A stretch of 64,000 nucleotides of DNA, taken from the NCBI RefSeq assembly GCF_020536995.1, contig NC_068356.1:28357835-28421834 (forward strand), in the 5' to 3' direction. The notes below the pieces were generated by a model. That model saw only the letters and a program-made list of their open reading frames with translations, did no database searches and had not been told where the DNA came from. Origin of the DNA: Dreissena polymorpha. Its lineage: Eukaryota > Mollusca > Bivalvia > Myida > Dreissenidae. Each line of letters opens with the position of its first letter. Within the stretch, counting starts at the first letter, position 1. Both the position numbers and the translations under genes were made by a program. This document shows positions 1 to 10,808 of this stretch, in pieces.

Positions 1-850
1 GAATAAGGAACTGGCATTTTCATACTTAGCAAAATATTAATATGAACCAAAGAGACCATAAAATCAATGCAAATCATTGCAAATGTAGGTTGGGTATCAA
101 AACATCAATTGCAGCATATCTCTACTAAGTATCATTTAATGATTACCTAGTTCTTTATTCCGATTGAGAAAGGAATAAAGGGATTTTCCTTATTCCTTAT
201 TCAAATCGAATAAGGAATTGGCATTTTTATACTAAAAAACTAAAATAAACCAAAGAGACCATTTAATCAATGAATATCATTGTTAATATAGGTTAGGTAT
301 TAAAAACATTAAATGCAGAACATCTGTACTAAATTTCATTTAATGATAACCTAGTTCCTTATTCGGATTTAAAAAGGAATAAGGCACTGGTTCTTTATTC
401 CTTATTTAAACCGAATAAGTAACTATGTTATTATTGAATGAATCAAACTAAAAATGTACTGCAATAAATATTTTTTACACCCGACATACATTTACAATAT
501 TTTTTCGTTGAGTTATTCGTCTCGTTGTCCATTTTTATTTATAATTTATAGAAAGAACATGCCAGTTCCTTATTCGATTTAAATAAGGAATGAGGAACAA
601 GTTCCTGATTCCTTATTCAAACTGAATAAGGAACTGTATTATCATTACTTGAAACATAGTAGAAATGTATTGCAATTAGAATTTTACATATACAACCAAT
701 ATATAAATAATGTGTTGTTTCATATGTGGTTAACTTTGTATCAAATTGAGAGATGTTTATGTAAGAAAATGCCGGTTTCTTAAGGAATAAGGAACTGGTT
801 TCTTTTTCCTTATTTAGCCGCAAATAAGGAACTTGATTATTAATAAAAAC
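1..850. repeat. Degenerate ~190-bp repeat with palindromic core
   Basis: About five copies of a block built on the words CCTTATTC and GAATAAGGAAC lie near positions 1, 200, 375, 590 and 785. In each, TTCCTTATTC faces GAATAAGGAA across a few bases, so every unit holds a short palindrome. The spacers share further words, such as a stretch ending in GAATAAGGAATTGGCATTTT. Nothing coding is visible here. Open frames in this stretch are short and low in complexity. Confidence 0.7.
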
Positions 851-1324
851 AAACATGTTTAAATGTACAAGATAACACTTTTATAGCACATACATGTAAA
901 AAATAGTACATGTACATATCAACTTTTTGGCAAAGAACACAGACATATTAAATAAAGTAATTCTGATGTATTTCACATTGCCACAAGCAGCATAAAAACT
1001 GTCTTTCATGCACTAGTTGAAATTATTACGAAAAATTGTTCTAAAAAGTTATTTTAAAGAAAGCACCACGTACCGTTGTGTTTACATTCATTACAGTTTA
1101 ATTGGGAACACCACAAAGTCACATGAGGCTGCGCCCTGTGTAGAGGATGATCATGCTTCGGCTGACCTTGGATTCAGTTTAAATTTACATACAAATAGAT
1201 TGCTAATTGCAACGTGATCTCTACTGGTGTAAAATGGTATAATTCGTCTTTTCGACAGCGGTGGGAACGAACTTAATCAAATCTAAGCTTGAACATGAAG
1301 AAATAATCGTTTATGCGGTGTCAT

Positions 1325-1905
1325 GTAAGCGACCTATGTAACACATCAACAAACAATTTTTAAGGTGACCTATGTACGCATCAACAAACAATTTAAGCGA
1401 CCTATGTATCGCATCAACAAACAATGTATGCGACCTATGTATCGCATCAACAAACAATTTAAGCGACCTATGTATCGCATCAACAAAAAATTTAAGCGAC
1501 CTTTGTATCGCATCAACAAACAATATAAGCGACATATGTATCGCATCAACAAACAATTTAAGCGACATATGTATCGCATCAACAAACAATTTAAGCGACC
1601 TATGTATCGCATCAACAAACCATGTAAGCGACAAATGTATCGCTTCAACAAACAATTTAAGCGACTTATGTATCGCATCAACAAACAATTCAATCGACCT
1701 ATGTATGGCATCAACAAACATTATTAGCGACCTATGTATTGCATCAACAAACCGTGTAAGCGACCTATGTATCGCATCAACAAACCGTGTAAGCGACCTA
1801 TGTATCGCATCAACAAACCATGTAAGCGACCTATGTATCGAATCAACAAACACTTTAAGCGACCTATGGATGGCATCAAGAAACTATTTTTATGCGACCG
1901 CAATC
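1325..1905. repeat. 33-bp minisatellite, about 17 copies
   Basis: The unit reads GCGACCTATGTATCGCATCA followed by ACAAACAATTTAA, 33 bp in all. Copies diverge by one to a few substitutions. Because 33 is divisible by three, several frames on both strands stay open and would encode 11-residue repeats. This openness follows from the period and is not evidence of a gene. I see no splice sites, promoter or flanking coding sequence. Confidence 0.9.
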
Positions 1906-2430
1906 AACACGTTAATCAGAAAATTGCAAGCTAGCCTTCCTATATGATGACCTTTTTGCAATCATTTGATGGTTTGTATTATGTTGTCTTATGTATTTCC
2001 GTTTATTGCGTAGGCAGTTGCTTAGTGACAGGCCGTTGTGTTCTGTGTGTGTTTCAAAGGGTTCAAAGGTTTTCTACTTGAATAGCTGCACCTCTTATTT
2101 TATGCAACTCTTTCACCGCGTTGCCCACTGTTTTGAAAGTAATCTTAGCGGCAATGCTCTTCATTAGCATGATCGTTAATTGTTTGTTCAAAAAGCGTTA
2201 ATTATTATTTGTCTCTTTTGGCGTATGACGCAAACACATCTCATTCCTTAAATCAAGTACACGTATACTGACTGAAAGTACACATTGAGCCAGTCATATC
2301 GGAAATGTATCTTGTTGATTTGATTTGTTCATCGTGGGCAATTAACTTAATGATATCCATTATAACAAGCAAAACATAACAATGAAACATGTACAAAATG
2401 CATCACGCGCATTTGATACTGTGTGTCTTA

Positions 2431-2895
2431 ACGGGACTTTAAGTTTTGATAAATTGACAAATTTGAAAAAAAAACATATGTTTCAGCTTTTAAAATTTTC
2501 GTCGTAGTTATGATATTTGCGAGAAAACAGTAATGGTGAGCATTAAGAATGCTCGAAAATATACGTTACATGCATCTTTTGAAGATTTAAAACCTGAAAA
2601 TTATAAAGCGTTACAAACGAAAAACGATTGAATATTTTGGAGAGTTCCGTTTTTATCGTTATATTTTGTGACATAACGAGGATTGCTTATATAGAGTATA
2701 ACATAGATAACATAGAGTATTATCACGGATGGATGCCTGGTTTAAGTGCTAGACTTTTACTCCTAGAATCAGTGGTTCGAGACCAAATAAGGATTACTTG
2801 ATTTCTTTCTTTAATTTTATTCTTGTCTTTTTTTCTTTTGTTCCAATATATACACTTTCATACATGCCAAAATCTAAGAAAAGGTCCTTTTAAAG
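2431..2895 (+). mobile_element. SINE/MITE hybrid, copy 1
   Basis: The left end (GGGACTTTAAGTTTTGATAA) and right end (AAAAGGTCCTTTTA) are short inverted repeats. A tRNA-like Pol III promoter lies inside: an A-box-like GGATGCCTGGTTTAAGTGC near 2732 and a B box GTGGTTCGAGACC near 2772. It is followed by a T-rich stretch. Two other copies lie at 24,155-24,645 and 59,908-60,236, sharing the words CGATTGAATA, TTTGGAGAGTTC and TATATAAAGTATA. A tRNA-derived body inside terminal inverted repeats is why I call it a hybrid. Confidence 0.7.
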
Positions 2896-2911
2896 ATGTT
2901 CCAGATTATGA

Positions 2912-3440
2912 TCTAAAATGATAGCTTTCTCATTGTGTTGTATGTGTGTATATTAAAATGATAGCTGGCTCATTGTGTTGTATGTGTGTATATTAAAATG
3001 ATAGCTGGCTCATTGTGTTGTATGTGTGTATATTAAAACGATAGCTGGCTCATTGTGTTGTATGTGTGTATATTAAAATGATAGCTGGCTCATTGTGTTG
3101 TATGTGTGTATATTAAAATGATAGCTGGCTCATTGTGTTGTATGTGTGTATATTAAAATGATAGCTGGCTCATTGTGTTGTATGTGTGTATATTAAAATG
3201 ATAGCTGGCTCATTGTGTTGTATGTGTGTATATTAAAATGATAGCTGGCTCATTGTGTTGTATGTGTGTATATTAAAATGATAGCTGGCTCATTGTGTTG
3301 TATGTGTGTATATTAAAATGATAGCTGGCTCATTGTGTTCTATGTGTGTATATTAAAATGATAGCTGGCTCATTGTGTTGTATGTGTGTATATTAAAATG
3401 ATAGCTGGCTCATTGTGTTGTATGTGTGTATATTAAAATT
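2912..3440. repeat. 40-bp minisatellite, about 13 near-identical copies
   Basis: The unit is ATTAAAATGATAGCTGGCTC plus ATTGTGTTGTATGTGTGTAT. Almost all copies are identical. The exceptions are the first copy (CTTTCTC for CTGGCTC), one AAACG variant and one TTCTATG variant. Such uniformity implies recent expansion or homogenisation. It begins immediately after the right end of the SINE/MITE hybrid. Confidence 0.95.
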
Positions 3441-3777
3441 GCAGATCAAATTATGTTTATATACTGATTAAAATTTGATTATACTCGTTTGTGATAAAAA
3501 AGGATGACCAAATAAACTGGAAGAGGGAAAGCAACACAATGACGACATTTTATTGCAAGAGCTTTGCTCCACTTTAACACAATATATGCACCCCATTATA
3601 TTTGTACATTGTATGCGAACAGTGCTACATATGCTTTAAATACATACATTATCACTTTTGCAACATACATCATGATACTGTTCATCACGATAGAATTACA
3701 AATTCAAATACTTATATACAAATATAAACATGTTTCTTGGGACTTGAAAATTTAAGGTTGCACTATTTTGAAAGCAA

Positions 3778-4035
3778 CATATATGATAGACAACCGACAA
3801 AAGGAAATAAGAACTCACCATACTTTAGGCACATGCTACACACTGCGTGCACAAAAGTGTGAAACAAATATGATCGACTACCGACATAGGCAATAAGCAC
3901 TCACCATACCGTAGGCACACGCTACACACTGCGTGCACAAAAGCGTGAAAGAAATATGATCGACTACCGACAAAAGGCAATACGAACTCACCATACAGTA
4001 GTCACACGTTATACAACACATGCACACAAGTGTGA
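3778..4035. repeat. ~87-bp tandem repeat, three copies
   Basis: Three consecutive units share ATATGATCGACTACCGAC, AACTCACCATAC, GTAGGCACACGCTACACACT and GCGTGCACAAAAG-GTGAAA. The third unit is the most diverged. A short minus-strand open frame across it is a product of the repeat. Confidence 0.8.
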
Positions 4036-4203
4036 TGAGAACAATTAAATTATCAGGGGCAAAGCGTGAATACATGTTCTATAATGCGTAGACTATGAAG
4101 AGCGATGAACTTGCCAATGTAGCGAGTTGCATGATGTTTGCTTCAAATAGTTTCCTTCGCAGAGCTATCGGTCATTTTTTGCGATAATGACACATCGCCT
4201 TTA

Positions 4204-5012
4204 CTAAGCGATCTCTTCCGTGCTTTTACTTTCTCCTATATTCCTTAATATGAATTTTAAATTCCGGAAATGCGGATTGTTTTCCTCAAGTACATCGCTC
4301 GAGTAGCAGGACACAGGAGGGACGATGGTTGAAGGGTCGTAACCAGCGTCTTTGCATGGATCGCGTTTCTTCGTCGGATTGACAGAAGTTGACCTAAGAT
4401 TGCCATTCGTTATTAAAGATGTTTTATACCTTGTGTTACACACCGAATACTCCTCATTTTCATCATTCTGTGGAAGGCGCTTTGCAGAGCTTTCATTCAG
4501 ACACGTCCTATGTTTCTCTGATTGTGTCTGCATTGACACCTTATCTGATTTTGTAGTCACAGAAGTTTCCACTAAATGTAACTTCATTCTTTGGGTTTGT
4601 CCCCAACTTCCTCTACCGGAACAGGTCGGCATTTCACTACGCCGTCTGGACTGAACTCCGTCAGTGATAGAGCGATCCGTCGGCATTTTACAATGCAGTC
4701 TAGATTGAACTCTGCCGGCGATAAAAGGCTCGTCACGCAATATAACTTCGTTTTTAGGTCGATACATCTGTAGTCGAGAAGACGCTGGACGACCTGTAAA
4801 TAAATCTCAAATACACACATAACTTCGTTTGTAAAATCTGCATCAACTCCATTTAATTTATCTGCTATCATTTCATAAAATGAGCGGCTGGACATTCTTA
4901 ACCATTCTACGCATTCTAATACCCTTTCCTTCGTATTTATACAACACTCTATCACAGCATCGCGAGCGCTGTCTAAGACTCTGGTGGGCATATCATTTGT
5001 TGTGTTGCTCAT
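4204..5012 (-). CDS. Unrecognised small gene candidate (two overlapping frames)
   Basis: On the minus strand an open frame starts with ATG at 5012 (MSNTTNDMPTRVLDSARD) and runs 142 codons to 4584. A second frame is open from about 4794 to 4204 (186 codons from MYRPKNEV) and ends in ESKSTEEIA. The frames overlap, so the real product uses one of them, or an intron or indel joins them. A possible acceptor (TTTATTTACAG) sits at about 4794, but I could not find a phase-matched donor. A TATA box (GTATAAATAC) lies about 120 bp upstream near 5130, which favours a real promoter. Both frames cross an internal 54-bp duplication at about 4630-4730. I do not recognise a domain. The first part is helix-prone with several cysteines and the last part is charged. 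Function is unknown. Confidence 0.4.
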
Positions 5013-5123
5013 TTCAATAGTCCTGCAATGTCACCAGGAATCGTTAATATAAGTTATTTGTATTGCCTAGTCAATACGAGTCATGTTGTTACGTTGCGCA
5101 TACTACTATGACACAGCGCATCC

Positions 5124-5136
5124 ATCCAGTATTTAT
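5124..5136 (-). promoter_or_regulatory. TATA box for the 5012 start
   Basis: On the minus strand, CGCGTATAAATACTGG lies about 120 bp upstream of the ATG at 5012. It is the only good TATA match in the interval and is correctly oriented. Confidence 0.4.
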
Positions 5137-5449
5137 ACGCGGTATCTATTAGCAAGCGCTTTATTGTTGTTAACGTCCAATGTTTAACTGAGCCCTTTAT
5201 TGTTGTTTACTTCCAATGTTTAACTGGAAAGGAAGGTTTTGTCCAAAACAACATCTGCAATTATACAATCAAATATGGGTAAATGATGCGGCGTCTCATC
5301 AGAATCTGCGATGTTTGTTGAAAGGAATTTCTGTAAGAAATACTCTAAATATAGAAATAAATATACAAGACATCCCTAATATTTTGGAAATAAATTTTAT
5401 CCAATTTAGAAGATTGGAGAGTCCATTAGGCATAAATGGGTTAAACTAA

Positions 5450-7185
5450 GAATGGATAGTGCTGACTTTGTCGTGTATTTGTCAAAGCGATTGCAGCTTA
5501 TTCTATAAATATGTTTAATGATCTAACGGATTGCATATTATCATAACGATGATATTAAGCTTAATAAACCGCATTCTATCCGTAGAAATTATAGGAGTGC
5601 AATTCACAGCTTAGAAAGCAGTCGTCCGCTTTGCGATACGTATATCGCTTCCATGATTTATTTGGAAAATAATAGATTAGAATAGAATAAAAAATAATAG
5701 AAATAGAACATCTGATTTTATCTATTTATATAACAAAATAAGCAAACATATAATAGCGACTTTGATTGAACATATTCTACAATTTATCATTATGTACTTA
5801 TGCTATGAAACAATGTAACTGGTTATGTACTTGCTATGCTATGAAACAATGTAACTGGTTCCTTTAACCGTTGGTTGGTTATCGCACCGCTTAACAACTA
5901 GCCGCTATTTTAGGTGAACAGGATAGTTTTTCTACGCTGGTATTTTTTTCTTAATTTCTGATGTTAGCAAATTTGAACCACTGACGTTTAACTATATATA
6001 GTTAACTATGGATTTTGTTTGTGCTTGCCACTGAAGTTTGCATCAACATTATTACTTGACAGTGTTCTAGGAAACTAGGCATACTTATGCAATATTTTAT
6101 AAAATGCAATAAAAGCTGAACCCATGGCTTACGTCGATAAACAGAACAATATAGAGATATTTACAAATAACTTACCAATAACAGACGTCTTGTCAACATT
6201 AAATTCTTCGGAGACTAGATCAAAACATTTGTCCGAATAATATATCGGCCTTGCTGGACACTGGGTTGCATGTGCATACACTTACATTTATTTAATTGTG
6301 CGGTGCATATAATAATATATTCGTTTTTACATATAGTAGATAAGTAATCATACCTTGATAAAATACACCTAATATAATGCAAATCATTTAGTTTAAACCT
6401 ATTTATTTTAGCTCGATTGCATCGAAAGCCTGGGGCTTACATAAACGCTTTCGAGTCCGTTTCCTGGGCCTAGAACCAGAACTTGGTGTCTTTGGGGGAG
6501 ATCTAAAGAACGCTCATGCAAATCATTTATAGCACAAAACAACACAAATTAAATGACATTTAAATTTCGCGAACTAGAATATGTATTAATCATATACTTT
6601 CTTGTTGAGAAGTACAAAATCTACTTATAAAAGCATGTACAAGTTTCGTTAGCGAATATATCATATCGTCATCGTCAAATGATTGAAATGTTCGTGATGA
6701 TTATTTGACGAAATGATTATTCAGCTCATCCTTTATACTTCATATTCTTACACAGTCCGGCTAGTTCATAATCGTTCATAAGCAGGCCTTTTTGCCATAT
6801 TTGCCATATAGAACCGTCTTGCACTTTGACTAAGCCAGGCACGCATGGACGACCTGATACACAATAATGATTGGGGAATGTAGTTTTTAAATATCATATG
6901 CACGTATTTTTTAAAGACCCAGGCGAACTCGATACGGGCGAAAGATCATTGCATAAACGGTGTGAAAAGTGTTGAACGATGATTCATTACACAGATAAAT
7001 ATGTGGCCTAGTATGTAAACGAAATTTGCGTAGCAATTATGTACTGAACTGATACCGGAACTTCGTGAAGCGACTTTTATCAAGCTTCTAAATCAAAATT
7101 CAACCACCATGATAAGTATGGAATCAGATCTATGCAAGTTAAATAAATCATTATGACCTAATATGTGCATTTTATTGCTTTAAAT
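5450..7185. other. Intergenic stretch with a SINE fragment
   Basis: AT-rich sequence with no supportable gene. It contains a 40-bp direct duplication (5780-5860, with CTATGAAACAATGTAACTGG twice) and a SINE 3' fragment at 6400-6515, described separately. Confidence 0.6.
6400..6515 (-). mobile_element. tRNA-derived SINE, 3' fragment
   Basis: The reverse complement matches the 3' body of the SINE at 59,590-59,775: TTTAGATCT, CAAAGACACCAAG, GGTTCTAGGCCCA, CGGACTCG, AGCGTTTA and CAGGCTTTCGATGCAAT. The tRNA-like head is missing, so this is a truncated copy. Confidence 0.65.
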
Positions 7186-7294
7186 CACGTTTTATTTATA
7201 CTAGTATACGTCAAACTTTATACCCACACTGATGCGACCTATTATAAATGTTTTGTTCAAACAAACATGACGAACATATTGACAAGAACTATTT

Positions 7295-7620
7295 TTAAGA
7301 TATATATATATCAACAGTTTTTATATGGAATTCCTGCTCTATACTACCAAGTTCGTTATGCACAATGGCCATATACGGTCCGGAATCGCTAGATTCTAGG
7401 TGAGCAATGTAGAGATTCGTCTGTGTTTTTGCGTCCGATACGAAACTGTTTACACTACTCATTTTGTACAGTGTAACCCATTCTCCACCAATCAGTCTCC
7501 GCCATTCAAATAGGAAAGGTGGCGGATACGCCAAAACGGTGAAAGTGGGCATAGCTGAGTCGTTGACACTTTTCGAAACATTTGTTATGATCGATGAAAA
7601 TGGCGAGGCTCTTGGTGAAC
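7295..7620 (-). CDS. Ig gene exon 8: Ig-like domain 7 and probable C-terminus
   Basis: The acceptor TATATTAG|GTTCACC gives phase 1 and GSPRASPFSSIITNVSKS. FLFEWRRLIGG carries the tryptophan and SSDSGPYMAIVHNELG replaces the usual YxC with YxA. The first cysteine is also absent. The frame ends at TAA after TVDIYIS. It is probably the terminal exon, with a polyadenylation signal about 100 nt downstream, though a weak donor could extend the gene. Confidence 0.6.
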
Positions 7621-7833
7621 CTAATATAATAATATTGCGAATTCTGTGGAAGAGAGAACAACACAAACTTAGTCATATAATTTATCTCAGATCAATGTGT
7701 TGAGTCATGGCGTCAAGCGGATGATTTTGTCATACGCAATTTAAAATTATTTTTTTATGCTCCGTTTGTTTAAAAAAAAAGGAAATTACAAGACGAAGGG
7801 ATATTAATTAATTGCAATTGTACATGCACTTAC

Positions 7834-8129
7834 AAGTAATCAATACGTCTAGTCGCCGTATTACAGGAACTGCATTATGTTAGTTTCTTGCTCGACATTC
7901 GTACGATCCCTTATCAAATTCACATCTGGCATTATTATATCCACGGTAACTATATTACTGTTTGTTTCCCTAAGTATACGTTCACTTTCACGAGTCTTGT
8001 TTAGGATCGCCACTATTGCGACAGGCTCGCTGGCAGCTTTACATACTAGTGCAACCATTTAGCTTTGATTGACATTACTTGTGCTTGCAAAATCGTCATG
8101 TGCAGAAAACTGTCTTATGGTAGCTGGAC
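7834..8129 (-). pseudogene. Ig gene exon 7: Ig domain 6, the most damaged
   Basis: The acceptor is ATTTTCAG|GTCCAGC and the donor ACTT|GTAAGT. The domain reads GPATIRQFSAHDDFASTS, then a TAA at 8059-8061, then MVALVCKAASEP (cysteine 1). The YxC motif (DKGSYECRARN) lies in a different frame and a second stop follows it. The 296-nt length confirms a net frame change. At least three lesions make translation through this exon impossible. Confidence 0.65.
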
Positions 8130-8238
8130 CTGAAAATGAATGTATAAAGGTGTTGCTTTTTATTACAAACAGTCAAGTGTTACCAGATTAGGTTCATGTA
8201 GATTAAAATGAAAATCGTAGGTACATTGTCCCACTTAC

Positions 8239-8507
8239 ATTGCACATCGATATAAAATGTAACTTCTTCAGAATTTTCTAGAACATTGCATCCGGTAGGG
8301 TCCATTACGTTGGAAACTCTGCATTTGTAAAACCCTCGGTCAGAGAGCTGTATACGTGTTAACGTGAGTGTTGGTCCGGTACCGATTATTCTGAAGCTAT
8401 TGACGTGTATCCACTTAACCGTTGTCTCCGATGGAATTCCAGGTGTATACAAACAATTGACAGAAACGCTTCCGTTGTATTAGCAATACCGTTTACACTT
8501 GATGGAA
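8239..8507 (-). pseudogene. Ig gene exon 6: Ig domain 5 with a frameshift
   Basis: The acceptor is TTTTATAG|TTCCATC and the donor GCAAT|GTAAGT. Phase 1 opens with VPSSVNGIANTTE. The good frame then shifts to GSVSVNCLYTPGIPSE, VKWIHV and RGFYKCRVSNV. The length of 269 nt (3n+2) agrees with a single-base indel near 8,460-8,480. Confidence 0.65.
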
Positions 8508-8727
8508 CTATAAAATATGCTTCGCAATTAACGCTTGTGATTAACTAAGTTTCGTAAAATAATGTGTACTTACTATAATCTAATCAACGCATTAACGTGT
8601 TATAAAGGTAGCACTTCAATTCACTATATTATTTTAGTTTAAAGAAAATCCGTCTGCCTGAAAGGAAAAGACACTCGTAATAGCATAAACGCATATCAAT
8701 TCATGCAACAAGTGGTATCTAACATAC

Positions 8728-9024
8728 ATAGAATATCCAATGTGAATATAGTATGATTTCTTCCTACATAACTGTCACCTAAAGTTGGTTCCATGACATT
8801 CGCAGCTGTACATGTGTAAGTGCCACTGTAACTTCTTTGGGTTATGTCTATGATGAACGCATAGCCATGGCCAAAGGTTCCCGGTGACCATGTGTATGTA
8901 GGACTTGGATTTCTGACAGCGAAACACGTGCCGTTGACGGAATGTCCCTGAATCACTTTCAGTTGATTTGTTTTCACGTCCATACCACACGTACGGAAAG
9001 TAAATGAAGGAGCTTCTTGGCCAA
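8728..9024 (-). CDS. Ig gene exon 5: Ig domain 4
   Basis: 297 nt, phase 1-1, with acceptor GATTCAG|TTGGCC and donor CTAT|GTATGT. It reads GQEAPSFTFRTCGMDVKT onward. HSVNGTCFAVRNPSP holds cysteine 1, TYTWSPG the tryptophan and SGTYTCTAANV cysteine 2. It is intact. Confidence 0.8.
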
Positions 9025-9270
9025 CTGAATCATATTAATTATGCATGTATACGCGAATGGAAATGAAATTCCTATGTACTTCTTGAAACGTGTGAGTATG
9101 TATGTTGATACTCATTCTGCAACTCATCTTTTCTTAATATTAAGGTTTTGTATTAATCCCGTTTAATTGCGCTTAAAGATGGGTGGTATGAGCTTTATTT
9201 GTAAATCTTTTTTGCACGTCACTTATTGGGTTTATACTGATAAGCAATTACTTGGTTGGTTCTTACTCAC

Positions 9271-9561
9271 ACATTATGTTGACATCTACACTCGAAGATT
9301 TTGTTTCTACTTCTGGTATTCCGTATGTAGGTGACCTGACGCTGAGTGCACTGCAGTGATATGTACCGTTGTCTTGAATCTGTACGTTTTGAAGCGCCAG
9401 CACATTGCCACTAAATACTCCATTCAAAGGCGTCCTCCAAGCTATTGTTAGAATTGGATTGCCAGTTGATGTGCACTCTAATGACATATTCCTTAATTTG
9501 ATGATTGCAACCTTGCTTATGGTTTGCCCTTGGAGGTGTATGACCGGTTTCGTTTGTTGTG
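9271..9561 (-). CDS. Ig gene exon 4: Ig domain 3
   Basis: 291 nt, phase 1-1, with acceptor TCGTTCAG|CACAAC and donor AATGT|GTGAGT. This is a complete domain: NMSLECTSTGNP holds the first cysteine, TIAWRTP the tryptophan and DNGTYHCSALS the YxC motif. It has no breaks. Confidence 0.8.
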
Positions 9562-9694
9562 CTGAACGATACATTATAGAATAGAGCCAGTCTGTGCTTA
9601 AATGACTTTTAAATGACAATTTATAGATAACTTTAAGTTTCCGAAACATCCTATTTTAATAGGATAATCTAAGGTAACGTATATATTTACATAC

Positions 9695-10021
9695 TCAGGA
9701 TATCCAAACGCAGCCTTTGGCTAGATGATATCGCCCCGTACCCATTACTCACATTGCAGTATATACTATTATTGCTGTAATTCCTTACAGGCGTGAACGT
9801 GAGTACGCTGGTGGTAACGTCGTTTGTCGTTGAGGAGTTGGCATAAATGGTAAGGTTTCTATCATCGTTGTAATCTTCGGTGGTTCTGTTGTCTGTGCAC
9901 CACGTGATTATAGGCGCGGGACGTCCAAGTGATGATAAATATGTCATGTAGTTTATCGTCAAATCTTCCAAAACTCTCAGTACATTTAATGGCGGGTTTA
10001 TCGTAACTGAATTCACCAGTA
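9695..10021 (-). CDS. Ig gene exon 3: Ig domain 2
   Basis: 327 nt, phase 1-1, with acceptor TTGGTACAG|TACTGG and donor CCTGA|GTATGT. It is open throughout: SSLGRPAPIITW carries the core tryptophan and NNSIYCNVSN the second cysteine. The first cysteine seems replaced by tyrosine (TINYMTY), so the canonical disulphide may be missing. Several N-glycosylation sequons (NRT, NLT, NSS, NYS, NVS) suggest an extracellular domain. Confidence 0.7.
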
Positions 10022-10131
10022 CTGTACCAAAATATGATATTATATACTGCGAAATGTGCCTTAGTGAAATAAACACATAATTGATTGTGTGATCAATAAC
10101 TTGTGTACGAAAAACAAATAGTAGCATGTAC

Positions 10132-10454
10132 CTGCAAGTGTCATATACTGTGTCGCGCTAGTTGCAGTATTAACAACGCTGCAAATGTAATTTCCTTGCG
10201 AAGTGTTATGAAAGTTCAAGATCACCAACGTCAGAGTCGTGACGTCTTTTTCAGAACTTGTGCCAAGGCGGTGTAGCGTTTGATTGATAATACTGTTTGT
10301 TCCAAATGCACTGTATGTAATGAGTAAATTATCTTTGTAGAAATCAATACGGGATTTAAGTCGACGTTGCAGACACGACAAGTCAGACTGGCATTTGATC
10401 CATGATCCACGACGTTTGTGTCAGCTGACAGTGAAACGTTGCATGAGTTTATTC
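10132..10454 (-). pseudogene. Ig gene exon 2: Ig domain 1 with a frameshift
   Basis: The acceptor is CCGCAG|GAATAAAC and the donor GCAG|GTACATG. The first part reads NVSLSADTNVVDHGSNASLT then CRVC in phase 1. The second part, FYKDNLLITYS to QGNYICSVVNT, is in another frame. The exon is 323 nt, not a multiple of three, consistent with one single-base indel between the halves. The paired Ig cysteines are in TCRV and YICS. Confidence 0.65.
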
Positions 10455-10756
10455 CTGCGGTGTAAACAAATTGACATCATACAGATCGTTATTTAAATGT
10501 GCATTCATTTAAACATTAATGCAATCCTTTTTCGTGAATCTAGAATTTTGCTGGAAATAAATAATATGGAAGAAGTATGTACTTATGTAATATTATTTAA
10601 AAACATGTTTTGACACAACCGGAAGAAACTGAAACAGACATCGACGTTATGTTCTGTTATAAGTATTTTGTGACATATCCTTTCGACCGTATGCATGTAT
10701 TCTTAATGGTTTTAACCAGAACTTGGTATGTTGTTTTTTTTGTGTAAAAAACTTAC

Positions 10757-10808
10757 CGCTACTGAAGAAGTTAATCACAATGCATAACAATATCACTGCA
10801 AGTACCAT
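10757..10808 (-). CDS. Ig gene exon 1: signal peptide
   Basis: ATG at 10,808 opens MVLAVILLCIVINFFSS, a short hydrophobic signal peptide. The donor follows at once (AGCG|GTAAGT), leaving phase 1, which matches the acceptor phase of every Ig exon. A TATA-like CATATATACC lies near 10,845. Confidence 0.7.

Noticed and set aside
1311-1947. Long open frames on both strands (up to 191 codons) encoding 11-residue repeats
   Set aside because: They result from a 33-bp minisatellite whose period is a multiple of three; no promoter, splice or flanking coding support.
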